A DNA stretch of 64,000 nt from Golubevia sp. BC0850. Lineage: Eukaryota; Basidiomycota; Exobasidiomycetes; Golubeviales; Golubeviaceae. The position numbers were made by a program, and so were the translations under genes. Location: NCBI GenBank assembly GCA_012976225.1, contig JAAVVG010000016.1, forward strand, positions 248,001 to 312,000. Direction: 5' to 3'. Below the pieces are notes generated by a model that was given only the letters and a program-made list of their open reading frames with translations, was not told the DNA's origin and did no database searches. Each line of letters opens with the position of its first letter. Positions within the stretch are counted from its first letter, which is position 1. Positions 23,481 to 35,263 of the stretch are shown here, one piece after another.

Positions 23481-24237
23481 TGAACCAAGTCACGTAGTCA
23501 CAGTTCCCCTCTCTCTCTCAACTCGAGACTTTCGTCTCTCCAACCTCAAACTACGTCTTCCAAGCACTCAAGGTTATTTGCCTGGACTACAACCCCTTTT
23601 CGATCTTTTCGTCAAGACCTAAAAAGCAACTCCTTTCAAACCTAAACATCATCTAACTTCCCTTACTGTTTCTTCTGCAAGTCCCAGGCTCAAGATGAAA
23701 TCCCTAGCCTCAGATCTGCCTCTCTGTTGACGTCTCGGTCTCCGCTTTCGAAGTATGCGAGACCATCGGATGGAGCTGAGCTAACAAAGAAAGCTCATTA
23801 AACAGCGAGCGAGTAGAGTTTTTGAACCCAAAAGAAAGAAAGCTTCAAATTCTCACAAGTTCAAATCACAAGAGGAGAAAAAGATCCATGAAAATTTTGA
23901 GAACAGACTGTAAAGAAAGGATACGTGGATATAGTGAGTTGGCGGGCGGAAAGAGGCGATGAAATTAAGTTGAAGATGAAATTGTAAAATGGTGAAATGG
24001 TGAAAAAGGGGGTGAGGATCGGACGAAAATGTTTAGAGAAAAGATGATGGTGTGATCGGGGAACAAAAATCGAGTTCAAGAATGCAATGATGTTATGTTG
24101 ATGAGCCCGAAGCAAAAAAGGGGTGAACAATGAGAAGAAGTGGCGAAAGGCGTGAGATGGAAATTTTCAGAACTTCAATGAAACTGACATGGCGACTTGC
24201 AGATTGAATCTTGAGGCTTGAATAGCAACGAAATTAA
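23481..24237. other. Intergenic region, nothing recognised
   Basis: It lies between the F-box-like relic and the stop of the SH3BGRL-fold gene. The part next to 24237 is probably 3' UTR. No gene or repeat is supported. Confidence 0.35.
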
Positions 24238-27200
24238 TCACGTTCTAACAATCAACTCTTCATCATCTTCAATTTCAGCTTTACCTAGTCCATCATCAGG
24301 TTCCTCCTCATCACTTGTCATTCCAGCATCACCCAGATCCTCATCTAAATCCAAATCTCCGTTCATAGCAGCGTCAGCTTCTCTCAAAATATCTGAAATA
24401 GTTCTTTGATGTCCACCAACTTTCCCACCAGTAGAAACCGGAGAAGAACTTTCAATCAGTTTAGATTTTTTCTTTTCTTCTTTCTCCTTGTCTTTCTTTC
24501 CAAATCTAGGTAAAGTGATTGATCTTTTCTTTTTCAAAGGTTTATCATTAGGGCTCATAGGTGGAGAAGTATAAGAAGGAGGAGGATTTGAAGTTGGAGC
24601 GATAGGAGAAGAAATTGAATTGTTACTGTTGTTAGAGTTGGAATTGGATCTTGAAATTGAGGAACTATTAGATTCGGATTTTGACATATTTGAGAGTGAT
24701 CTTGGTAGAGGAGGCATTGGTGGAGGAGAAGCTGCGTTACTTCTTCTTGAAGTTGGAGACATTGGTGAATTAGGTCCATCTCTTCTGAAATCCAGAGCCT
24801 TCCTACCTCCTGAAGTGGGAGTGGTTGGATTGCTTCCTGCTCCTGATCCTGACCTTTTCCGTCTCACTTCCCTTTCTCCTGCGACGAGTGAGGACGAGGA
24901 AGCGGAAGCTGCTAGAGCTTTTGAAGCTGAAGGAGAGATTGGAGCTCCAGAAGGTGAAGTTGGTTTCTCACTTGCTGGAGAGCTTGACCTTGAGGATTCG
25001 GTCGGGACTTCTATTGGAGAGAGGGTTTCTTTTCGACTTGGAGATAGAGAACTTAAGCTAGTGCTGATTGGTAGATCTCCTCCTACTTGTTCTTTGCTTG
25101 AAGAAATTGAAGTTGAGCTTGCGCTGCTAGGTAGAGCCTCTTCGGTTGCTATCTCGACCTCAGTACCGCCCACTTTCTCATCCGGTTGAAGTTCCGAAGT
25201 GACTGCTTTCGGAGTGACAGACTCCAGACCATTTTCAGAGACGAGAGCGGCTAGAGCTGCATCAGTGGAGAGGTCTGATTCTGGCTTTCCCTGAGTAGAC
25301 TTCACTTCTCCGGTTTCTCCCTCCGAAACGGTCTTTGTTCCTTCCGTAGAAGCTAACGATTCCTCTGCTTGCTCTTGAACTGTTCTTGGTGCTTCGGAAG
25401 TTGTAAATTCGTCGGTTGAAGAAGACCCTGGAGGAGAGTTGATTGGATCTTGAGAATCAAGCTTCGTTTCCGGCTGACTCTTAGTTGTAACTTCTGCAGC
25501 TGTTTCAGCTGGCTTGGCATCTTCCTCATCCATTTCAACCTTCGTGACCTGATCTTGAGATTCCAAAGTCGTTGATGAATCCGGCACTGTAGTAGGCTGC
25601 ATGTTAGAGTTTTTTCCTTCGTCTGATGAAACAGAAACCAGTCCAGAAGGTTCGACAGAAGCTGACTCGACCGGCAAAGTAGAAGCAGAAGGGGAATCCT
25701 TGTCCGCCAGACTGTCTAATGCTTCCGTCTCTTTCTCCAGAGGTTGAAGAACGGTGTCTTCAGAGTCGATGTTAGTGGTATCAGCTTCGGAAGATGGATC
25801 AGAATTTTTCACTTGAGAGTCCGTTCCAGCTGACTTCAAATCCGAGGCAAGTACTGAGGTTGAGGGTTCTGAGCTTGAAGGTGCCAAAGTGGTAGCTTCC
25901 TTCGCAGTTTTTTCAACCTTCTCATCTAGCGATTTCTCTGATTCCAATTGAGGTTCCTCCTCCTTCACTTCCTTCGATTCTTCTTGATTAGCAATGCTTT
26001 CTTTCCCATTAGATTCATCAGTTCTAGCAGACCCAGCAGTTAAAACACTAGAAGTACTAGCTCTAGCAGTATGACCTCTATCCCTAGCTCTCTGAGCCAC
26101 TTCTCTAGCTGCAACCTCTTCCCTAGCTCTATCAGCTTTATTTCCACCTTTCTTTTGAGCTTCTCTAAACCTATCACCCTCTTCAGTAAGACCTTTAGGA
26201 ACTACTCCATCCAACAAGAACCTTTCAGCTTCTTCTTCAGTCATTTCTAAATCTCCCAAACCCAAACTAGCGAAAAGATCCTCTGCAGTTTCCTTCCCAA
26301 CTACATTTTCATTTTGATTTTTAGAAGTACTTGCACTTCTCAAAGCGGTATTCAAATCTTTCCCAGCCTTGATAGAGTCCTTTAAAGTTTTGGAGGAGAA
26401 ATTTCTAGAAGATGCTAAGGCTTCTGCTTCTGCTGCCATGGCTTTTGTTGACCTTGAACTTGAGGAATATCTTGCTGAAGGGGAAATTGAAGTTGAAGAA
26501 CGATTGGTTTTGGAAGTTGAAAGATCTGAAGAAGTTGAAGTAGTACTGGTCGAGGTTGAGGTCGAACGAGAAAGATTGATGGTAGAAGTTCTTTCACTCA
26601 AGGATTGAGGTTCCATGTTTCCAGAACCCATTTTGGCAAACCTCAAAGGTTTAACACCTGCATCTGAAGATGGAATATAAGTTCTAGCAGGTGGTTGTCC
26701 TAATCCTAATCCTGTGCTCCTGGTACTTTCACTGCCTTTATTCGATGAACTAGATCTGTCCCCTTCAGTTTCATCCAATAAAGTACTCACATCATCTTCA
26801 CTGATGTCTAAATCATCTAAATCCAAACCTAAAGAAGCCATCAATTCCTCTGGAGTCTCTTCTCTTTTCCCAGAACCAAGAGGTGCCATTTGAGGAGCTG
26901 CTGTCGGCATTGGCTTGAGTTTGAAGGTGGAAGTGGAAGTGGAAGTGGAACTGTTACCACCGTTACTACTAATCTCTGGAGGAGACGTGGAAGGTGGAGC
27001 AGCTACCGAAATTGGAACAGGAGGTAAAGATCTCTTTGGATCGATGTTTAAGAACAAGTTCAATTCTCCAAATTCAACTGATTCTTCGAATTCTTCAAAT
27101 GTACCTCTCCATTCGTTGTGAACCAATAATCCTGGTATTTGTGGATCCTTCGCCTGGTGAGAGGGAGAGGGAGAGGGGGTGAGCTAAAAGGGGAGAAAGA

Positions 27201-27508
27201 GATAAGGATGGAAAGCGAAAGGGAGATCTGAACTCACCTTCCTTCTCCATCTACTCTTGGCATCTTCATCCGATGCTAAATCATGATATACGAATGGTAT
27301 CTGATTACAAGGAGGGAGGGAGAGGGAGAGAGGGGAGATATCAGTAGAAGGTTAAACCTGGTGATTAGAGATCTCAGTTGGGCAACCAACCAACCTTTTT
27401 AACTGCTAAGACTGAAGTGTATCGTTCATGCCTTGATCTGATTTTATGATTTGATAAAATGGAAGTCGTGAATAACTCAACCGGCGGAAGTGAATTGGAA
27501 TGTGACAT
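24238..27508 (-). CDS. SH3BGRL-like thioredoxin-fold protein with ~900-residue disordered tail
   Basis: Exons 27508-27395, 27300-27238 and 27153-24238 give 1030 aa. The first ~95 residues match the SH3BGRL/glutaredoxin-like fold: a first strand ending PPVELFTTSI, RHERYTSVLAVKKIPFVYHD, a helix DEDAKSRWRRKAKDPQIPG, and GTFEEFEESVEFGELNLFLN. In SH3BGRL the active-site cysteines of glutaredoxin are missing, and none is seen here either. The remainder is low-complexity: Ser/Thr/Glu-rich with several short acidic motifs (PEELMASLGLDLDDLDISE, AEDLFASLGLGDLEMTEEEA) that repeat a common pattern. It ends in an acidic stretch. The function is unknown; a scaffold role is only a guess. Start ATG at 27508 matches the family N-terminus. 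Confidence 0.78.
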
Positions 27509-27710
27509 TCCCAAGGAGATGGTTGAGGGGAGCCAATAAGCCAGGAGAGCAGACGAGCTAGTGAACACAAAGAGCACCCATCAGCGGGCTACCACACTAT
27601 TGCAATCTTTCGAGGCTGCAGATGATTGAATTACAGCACTTCAGCATCAGAATTGAACTCTTCTCTTTAACAATCAAAACTCTTCGCTATTGGGTGTGAG
27701 TTGGTCGCTG

Positions 27711-27744
27711 CAGAGCAGAGCAGAGCAGAGCAGAGCAGAGCAGA
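27711..27744. repeat. CAGAG pentanucleotide tandem repeat
   Basis: Six perfect copies of CAGAG followed by a partial copy, about 165 bp before the COX5 start codon. It lies between two divergent genes, so it is in the COX5 promoter or 5' UTR. Confidence 0.9.
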
Positions 27745-27905
27745 TGCTTGCTGGTTGGCTTTTCTTCCTGCTACTACTTCTTCTTCTTCTCACCCAAGAC
27801 CATCCATCCTCGATTACCCAACCTCTTCTTGCCTTCAACTTCTTCCTTCTACCGCCTCAACAAAAGCAGTTTCCACACCTATTTCAATAAGCATCTTCCT
27901 GAACT

Positions 27906-29618
27906 ATGATGTCACCTCTTCGTTCATCTCTGACTCGTTCAGTTCAGAGATGCACCTCCTCATCAGGACCTTCAACTTTAACTCGCACAATGAACACCAA
28001 AGCTGAAAGATGGACGCCAGAAGTTATGAAAGCAGCAAAAGATCAAAACTTAATCGGTGATTCAGCATCAAACAAACAAGAGTTAACTCAAATCTTACCA
28101 AACATTGAAGCCAGATGGAAATCACTTTCAATGGAACAACAGTATGGTGTCTTTAGACAATTGGAGGAAATTCAAAGAAAGGATTGGAAGGATTTGTCAA
28201 TCGACGAGAAAAAAGCTGGTTAGTTTAGTCAATCAGAGTTACAAGCTCCCTGATATCAGGGTTCGATGCGAGTTCCATCTCTTCGGGAGTGGTTGGGAGA
28301 GATTTCTTCGCATGTGCCCTTCCTCTGACTGACATCTCTCTTACCCATTCCCTTCGAACAGCCTACTATGTCTCTTTCGGTCCTCATGGTCCACGTAAAC
28401 CTATCACCTCTTCAGGTCAAGGAATGCGCACTTTCGCTGGAGTGGCTGGTCTCATAGGTGCTACCTTTGCCATCTTCTTTGGTCTTCGTTCTACTGGTGA
28501 GTGCTTTCTGACCCCCTTACACACACCTTTGGCCGGCGAAATAGGATCACAATAGGACAACAAAGACTTTCAGCATTCGTTTCTATTGAAGAAAATGGGG
28601 TGGAACGACTGGAGTAGCGTCGGACTAGGGCTTGGAGGTAGAATGCTCTCTCTCCATGGGTCGGGTGGAGAGCTAAGACAGGAAGAAAGTGGGAAGAATC
28701 GAATCAGATTTGACATCTCAAGATCAAAGTCTTCTTGTCCCGAAGAATTCGTCATGAAGCTGAAAGTATGACCAAAGAATTAGAAATGGGCGATTCAAGA
28801 TTGGCTATCAGAGATTGGTCAAATCAGGAGCAGCCTATTTGAAACTCTTCGTCTCCTCGGAAGGAATCAGTCTACCTCTTCTCTCTTCTTCTTTGAAATC
28901 GTATGCTGATCTCAAAATCCATTTCCTATCTTTCCATTCTCCTATCACTTATCCCCTTCCTCTCACCCATCTCACTTGGTCAATCTCGGCCTCCTCGATC
29001 TTCCTACTCCTTTCACTTCCTCAAATCAATTTCTACCTCACAATCTCAAAAAACTCTTACTTCAATTTCAACCTCTCAAAACTGAATCTACTCTTCAATT
29101 CCCAAAATAGCCAAACCACCTGTCAAGACTATGACCACCGAATGGCAGGAACAACAAAACGAGAGGGCTCTCGAACAAAAGCAGAACCCTATCACTGGTC
29201 AGTGTCATTTCTTTGAGAAATTGGAAAGGAAGGAATCGGGAATAAAGAAATTCAGAAAGCTGATTTTGGAGGACTGGGGGGGGGGATTCTGATCGACGTA
29301 GATTGATGATCAGGAAAGACAGGGCTGGGAGCGATCTTGCGTAGGGGAAGATGACAGCCATTGGGTTTGAAGAAGAACTCAAGCTTATCTTAGCATGATA
29401 AGGAACTTCAGTTCTTGTTAGAGCTCTGGCTCTTCCTATGGAGCTCGAACTTAACACGGGAAAGGACAACCTCTGGGAATCTTCTCAAAACCCCCGTCAA
29501 AACCCCTTTTCCGCCCTCTCATTGACTCTTTACATCTCTCAATCTCTTATTGAAATCAACAGGTATCTCTTCCGAGGGTTACAAGGGACCAGGTCACGTC
29601 CAAAAAGCTTACGCTTAA
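27906..29618 (+). CDS. COX5: Cytochrome c oxidase subunit IV (yeast Cox5)
   Basis: Nuclear-encoded inner-membrane subunit of respiratory complex IV. Exons 27906-28218, 28362-28496, 29111-29197 and 29563-29618 join in frame to 196 aa. The N-terminus is rich in Arg/Ser/Thr and low in acidic residues, as a mitochondrial presequence should be. The mature part shows IEARWKSLSMEQQYGVFRQL, AYYVSFGPHGPRKP, a membrane helix VAGLIGATFAIFFGL, TMTTEWQEQQNERALEQ, NPITGISSEGYKGPGHVQ and the end KAYA. This is the full plan of fungal Cox5. Introns 2 and 3 are unusually long (614 and 365 nt) for this genome. Another ATG at 27909 could serve equally. Divergent from the SH3BGRL-like gene with about 400 bp between starts. 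Confidence 0.94.
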
Positions 29619-30794
29619 ATTTACCAGAATGCGTCAAAAAACATATTCCTTCACCTCTTTCTTCTTCTTCTCGCCTTGTCTCTTATTTTCGATTTTAATT
29701 TTTTGGGAGATGTCTAGTAGTGGGGTGACTAGAAGTTAGGAGGGAAGAACGTAGAGGTAGGGAAGGAATAGTGGAAGAGGAGAATGCTTTTCGTCTGTTT
29801 CTAGAGTTTTGAGAAGAGTTCCAATCAAATAGCAACCCATTGAAAAACGAAAACACTGAATGCATAGTAGATGAAGATGAAGAGTGTGAAAAGGGTCCCA
29901 GCGACTTGAAAACCCGATTCGAGTGAAAGTTCACTTTCGGAATTGCTTCTCTGCATTCCAAAAACTGTTAACCTGAGAGACCTAGCTCAAGGGAAAGATG
30001 AAAAATCATTTACATTTTTGGGTCCTCTCGACGACTTTATAGAAACTAACAGAAAGCTTGAATCATTCCCTCAAGATTTTCGTACTTTCTAAAATCGACC
30101 GATTCAGATCACTCTCCCCTGTCCTACGGCGATCACATTGTTCAATGAACACAAGAGAGAACCGACCGGTTGAGCCATATCATATCGATCCAACAGCAGT
30201 TGATCCCAAAGGAGCGAGGGCTGGCGATTCTCAAAGACAAAACGTGGCGACTCCAACCCCTTTTTTCCCTGTTCTCTTCCCTCTTCGTTCTGTCCTCTCC
30301 ACCCGCTAGATTCTCGATTATCTATCTAACTGGGAGCATCATAACTCTCAAACCCAGAGATCAGCTGCTCGAAAGCAAGCTACAAATTACACTTGTTCTA
30401 TCGTCTTATCGATCATCCTTGTAAAGAACAAGAAGCAAAAACTCTCTTTCGCCCAATCTCTTTCTACGCATCTTCCGAGTCCAGCTTTCCGAATTTATTG
30501 TCACATTTCCACGATGGTCCCTTCTGCCGGGACACTGGTGTAGATTGAGCGGCGAGAACGATTGGAGAGAGGTGACGAGCAGTAACTGGGGTTGGCATGG
30601 ACGATGGACATCCCTAGTCCCAACTTACATAACTTCGGGTACTTCGCTTTCAGACGCTCAGGAACCTAATCTTAATCTATTCTCCTTCTCTTTTCTGGAA
30701 GGTCAAAACCCTCCTCTCCAAACCGCGATACGCGCAGTTCCGTTAACTCGTTAAGCATCGTTAATAGCTTCGATTAGAGGCGTGACCTCCGATC

Positions 30795-30821
30795 TGTGAC
30801 GTCCCGAATCGCCTCGTCACA
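30795..30821. promoter_or_regulatory. Inverted repeat TGTGACG...CGTCACA in promoter
   Basis: A perfect 7-bp inverted repeat with 13 bp between arms, the left arm forming TGACGTC (CRE/ATF-like core). It lies about 115-140 bp upstream of the ATG at 30936 and upstream of a TATA box. A dimeric regulator site is a reasonable guess. Confidence 0.4.
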
Positions 30822-30854
30822 TCCCTGGTCTTTCTTCCCCGCAATTCGAAAAGG

Positions 30855-30862
30855 TATAAAAG
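30855..30862 (+). promoter_or_regulatory. TATA box
   Basis: TATAAAAG, 81 bp upstream of the start codon at 30936. Strong TATA boxes are few in this window and here go with genes for secreted proteins. Confidence 0.65.
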
Positions 30863-30935
30863 CAAGTCAATACGAAGAGGTGTACGACACCCTCACCCTT
30901 CTCCTTGATCTTCAAACCTCACTTCCAGCTTCAAG

Positions 30936-33900
30936 ATGAAGAGACTCAACCAGGTTCTCTGCCTCTTCGTGTCCCTCTCGTTCGCCACCTCTACTTCTGC
31001 TGCTTCAAGCTCTCCAATCTTACAAACTGGAACTCAAGACTACGAAACTGATGCCTTCAAGCTCACTCTCGACAAAGCAAGTCAAGTCGCAACAAGCATC
31101 ACCGTGAAGGCTGGTGGAAATGCCGGAAGCACAAACTTCGAAACTCTCTTGATGACGACAGTCAACAGAACCGATGATGGTTTCAACGTGAGTGCAGAAA
31201 GGTAGCTTATCTACGTTACTTCATGAACTGACCTTTGGCTCTCAATCCAACTCGCAGTATCTTGGAGATCTTCAACTAAGAGCTCGTTTGGAAGGCCAGA
31301 CAGCTTGGATCGACAGCTCAACCTCTTTCGCTCGTGAGGCTGTCCAACCTTTGGATGTATCTGGTGAGTACCTTAAAGCCCGCTTCTCCTTCTGCTCTCA
31401 GACGAATCTGACCTTTTCATCCCTTCAACCAACCTCAAAAGGAAACGAGCTCTCCAGAGCAGATATCACACCGACCCTCGGCACTTCTTTGCCAGTGAAT
31501 GTCACTCGAACATGGTCCTCTGAGGGAGACTCTCTCATCATGAGCTTCAATCTCACGAACGTAGGCGCTGAAACTATCGAATTTGGAGGCGTAGGTTTTC
31601 CTCTCGCCTTCAACAACGACTGGATCGACTTGAATCAGGAGGATACATGGACCAAGTGTGTCATGTCAGACCCCGCCTTGTCTTTAGACGCTGGATTTGT
31701 CTTGACAAACAGACTAGGAGGTGACGCTCCAACAATCGTTGCTGTCCCTGAAGGAAAGAGTGAGTTGCAAGTGCTATTTCTCTTCTTTCTCTCCCTTCAC
31801 TGCCTCCTTAGACGGAAGTGCGTTTCTGAATTTCAACTAAATCGATTGTTAGATGAAAGTGTGCTTCTGAATTTAAGCTGACTTGAACTGTCTCCTCTTT
31901 CTGTCAGCCCCACTCGAACAGTATCGTCTGAACCTAGCAAAGGGATCCAGAGCCAACTACCCCGATCAGTTCGGTGAAGCAACTCCTACTGGGTTCACTT
32001 TCGAAGGTCTCTATTCGTGGTGGACTGCAACGGGAGGTCTAACGCAAGACGATACTGCAGCTTCGCAAGGGCTGGCGGCTACCGAACCTGTTCCCTGGAA
32101 CTCTCCTTCCACCTTCTCAATCGCTGGTGGATCTTCAAAAATCTTCGGAATTCGTTTCTTCTCAGCCTCTGGTCCTCGTACCGTTGAAGATCGTCTGGTT
32201 GCTCATGGTAAAACGACTCTGGTCGGTATCCCTGGTTTTGTCGTCGCCAGGTCATCGTCTGTGAAGCTGGTCGTCAATTCTCAATCGACTCCTTCCATCA
32301 TCAGCGTCGAACCTGCATCGATCGCATTCGACTCACCTCAACTTTCAAATGGACTGTGGACTTTCAGTGGGAAGGTTTCGGACTCGGCTTTCGGTAGAGC
32401 TCGAGTCACTCTCAACTTTGCTGATGGAGAAGTCGCTACCGCTCACTACACCATTACCAAGCAGCACCAAGATGCAATGAACGATTTTGGAGCTTTCAAA
32501 TTCAATCAACAGTGGTTCGTCAGCCCTGATGACCCTTTCAATCGCACTCCCTCTGTCATCACGTACGATCATCTCAAAGGTCAGCAAGTAGTCGATGATT
32601 CAAGAGCTTGGGTGGCTGGATTGTCAGACGAAGCTGGTGCTGGGTCGTACGTAGGAGCCGCTGCCAAACAACAAGGGCTTCCAAACGCAGACGAAGTTTC
32701 GAAGCTGGAACAGTTCGCTCTGGAGGTACTTTGGCCTCACATTCAAGTTCCAGAGCAAGGGGATTCTTACGGAGGAGTCAAGAAATCGCTGTTCTACTAC
32801 GATTCAGCTTTGGAAGGAAGAGATGTCTACAAAGAAGGGATCAATCATTCTGGAACTTGGCCAATCACCGAAGCAGAGAATTTGGGGAGAAGTTACAACT
32901 ATCCTCACCCCTTAATCGTCTACTTCACTCTATACCGCCTGGCTAGAAACAACGTAGGTCTCGTCAAAACTGATCCTTACTGGTTCTTAGATAGATCTTA
33001 TGACCTAATCATGGGCATGAAGAGCTTAGCTGGAATCCAGAGTTACTCCCAGTTTGGTTTAATGGAAGGGACGTACTTTCTGGAAACATTGAAGAACTTC
33101 GAGGTGAGTGAACGCCCAGAGGAAAGCCAGAGAAGATTTAAGATAAGAGAAACTGATAGACACCCACCTCTGTATGCCTTTCAACCCTCTTAGAGAGAAG
33201 GAGAGACCAATTCGACCCTCGCTTCGAGAGGTGATGACATCCGTTCTTTCATGAAGGAAAGGGCCGATCTCTGGAACTCGGAGCCGTATCCATTCGCTTC
33301 AGAATTTTCTTGGGACAATACATGAGTATCTTATAGAATGATATCGAGTCTGAGACTTCGTCTGACAACAACACCCCCTCTTCTCTTCCCCGTTTTTACT
33401 GGTCAGGAAGAACTCTGGAGCTGGTTGAATTACTTCGGTGACGGCTACACTGCGAAGAGGGACCAAACTTTAGAAACTCTCTCAGCTGTCATGTCTTCCC
33501 TTCCTCACTGGGGCTACTCAGGTATCGGTGAGTGAGAGCTCTCTGGCGGAGAAGGAAAAAAGGGGTGGCGATGCTAACTCTCCTTTTGACCTTCTCTCTC
33601 CTGCCTTCAATCGTTCAGGAAGAAGTTACTGGGATATGCTCTACGCTGGAGCTATAGGACCTGGTAACCGCATTGAAAGAATTCTTCATCATTATAAGGG
33701 ATCTCAAAGCTCATTGCCTCTCATCCAGAAGTTCCTTCAAGATCCTTCCGAAGTCAAGATTTTCAGAGCTGGTTACGGAGGTCTGATCGGACAGCTGTCC
33801 ACCATCTATGAGGATGGTTTCAGCTCCATGGGGTTCCATTCTCACGAAGATTATCTGGACTTCGATCCTCTTTCTGGCGATGGGGGAGTATCGACCGCTA

Positions 33901-34298
33901 TCTACGCTCTCACCGTCGGGTCTTACGTTCTAAACGATCAAGATCTAGATGGTTGGGCTGGTTTCGGTGCGGGCATCGTTGCTCAAGGCAATCAAGTTCA
34001 AGTCACTCCAACAGATGCTTTCCGTCAACGAATCTTCCTCTCTACCGTCGGACTTTACCTCGAGCTGGACTCTGGTCATTTCAAATCAGCCACCCTTGAC
34101 ACTAGCTCCAACTCCATCGTTCTAAGTTTGGATCCAAAAGACCAACACACTGAGAACGCTTTGCTCAGAGTCACCCGAACCGCTCCTCAAGTGGGTCCTT
34201 CTGGAACGTATGCCGTTCAAGGGGACTTCACCAAAGTCAGAGGTGGATCTCTAGTTCCACTTGGGGATGATGTTACCTCTGTTACCGTTTCAGTCTAG
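30936..34298 (+). CDS. Large secreted glycosidase-like protein (beta-sandwich plus alpha-toroid, DUF5695-like)
   Basis: Exons 30936-31187, 31258-31363, 31463-31759, 31908-33103, 33194-33321, 33400-33527 and 33619-34298 give 928 aa in frame. The N-terminus is a signal peptide (MKRLNQVLCLFVSLSFATST plus a small-residue cleavage region ending near SAAS). The first half has beta-rich character (FNLTNVGAETIEFGGVGFPL). The second half has helical repeat features of six-hairpin glycosidases, with Trp/Tyr-rich motifs: AENLGRSYNYPHPLIVYFTL, FSWDNTGQEELWSWLNYFGD and GRSYWDMLYAGAIGP. Resemblance to DUF5695-type fungal and bacterial proteins is from memory; substrate and activity are not known. The junction between exons 5 and 6 needs an AT-AC intron (see that entry). 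The exact acceptor of exon 3 could also be three bases upstream. Confidence 0.8.
33322..33399 (+). other. Probable AT-AC intron
   Basis: A 78-nt intron that begins ATGAGTATC and ends TTTTTAC. It joins the codon AC|T and yields the in-frame peptide WDNTGQEELW. No GT-AG choice works: the nearest GT donor (33326) lies after an in-frame TGA. The first nine bases are a normal U2-type donor with the leading G changed to A, and a CTGAC branch-like motif lies 25 nt before the end. The U12 branch consensus is not seen, so this would be a U2-type AT-AC intron. Confidence 0.6.
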
Positions 34299-35263
34299 TG
34301 ATTGAATTTATCTACCGAAATCGCTATTCAAAACCTTCCAGGTCTCTTTCGATTCTTCTGATGCTTCTCTTTTTGGCCTTTGCTTGCGTTTCTTCTCTGT
34401 CATCCCGGCTTTGTACTCGAAACCCTCCCTCTGATTTATTCGATTTAAATAACCACCGTTTCCAGAAGCTGATAGAAAACCGTCAGATCAAGAAGCGTAC
34501 AGCAGGTCGACGTTTCTAAGGATAGAGTAGTGAAAGTTCCTGGAACCGAGTCTGGAGTCGAGGATTGGGCTAGAAGGGTCGAATCTCTCAGTCTGAGGGA
34601 AGAGAGCATCGGGTGAAGTGAGAAAAGAGCTCACCAAAGGTTTCAGATCTGCGACATCATCTCAAGTTCTCAACTTGAGCTACTAGCTGCTCTGCAACTT
34701 CATCTAGTAAAGTATTCAGACCAATCATGATTGACTCTTGGTCTTGATTCCCATTCATGATGAAACGATGTGATGTGATTTGGAACTTGGAATTTTAGAA
34801 GCTTATATTGTTTGGGGGTTTGAAGTGAAAGCTCTCTCTTGCTCCCATCTCGCGTGTTCTGTTCCTCTAGTATTATTTATTCGAAAGAGAAGCAAATCTT
34901 GATCCAGGAAGATGCTTAATGTATCAAAAAGAAGGAAGGAGCTCCTGAGTGAGGAAACTTGTATTGGTCACGTTATCCGAACGCCTCTTCGAAAGGTGGA
35001 ACTTCTCCTCGACTCCTCCTTCCAAATGATTACCATTTTGACTATCTTCAAGACATCAGGTTAAGGCAAACTTAGTAAGCTTAACAGAACTTCAAGGATC
35101 GATTGCAAGCGTGGGTTGAGTTCCGACTCATCTTGTCCAAACACCCGCTCTTCCTCGTTCCCATCCAAACCATCCAACCCATCCACAATCATTCCAATCT
35201 TCCTCCAACAAGTCTTCATTGGCATAGACTCACTCCACTCTTCAACATTTGAGATCACAAAAG
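34299..35263. other. Intergenic region, nothing recognised
   Basis: About 1 kb between the glycosidase-like gene and the sirtuin gene, on the same strand. It holds a 3' UTR and the sirtuin promoter; no gene is supported. Confidence 0.4.

Larger units (their letters stand above)
29619..30935. other. Intergenic region, promoter of the secreted glycosidase-like gene
   Basis: About 1.3 kb. No coding sequence is supported; frames at 30058-30754 lack domain features. The last 150 bp hold promoter signals listed separately. Confidence 0.45.

Noticed and set aside
24620-25189. Long plus-strand frame opposite the SH3BGRL-fold tail
   Set aside because: It mirrors the low-complexity coding strand (Leu/Glu runs complementary to Ser-rich codons); the minus-strand gene has domain, introns and a start.
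28815-29216. 133-codon frame in the COX5 intron and third exon
   Set aside because: It runs through the intron in a frame different from the COX5 exon; the exon frame is certain from the conserved protein.
30058-30754. Several frames of 70-85 codons before the glycosidase-like gene
   Set aside because: They overlap each other, lack domains, and the region carries promoter signals.
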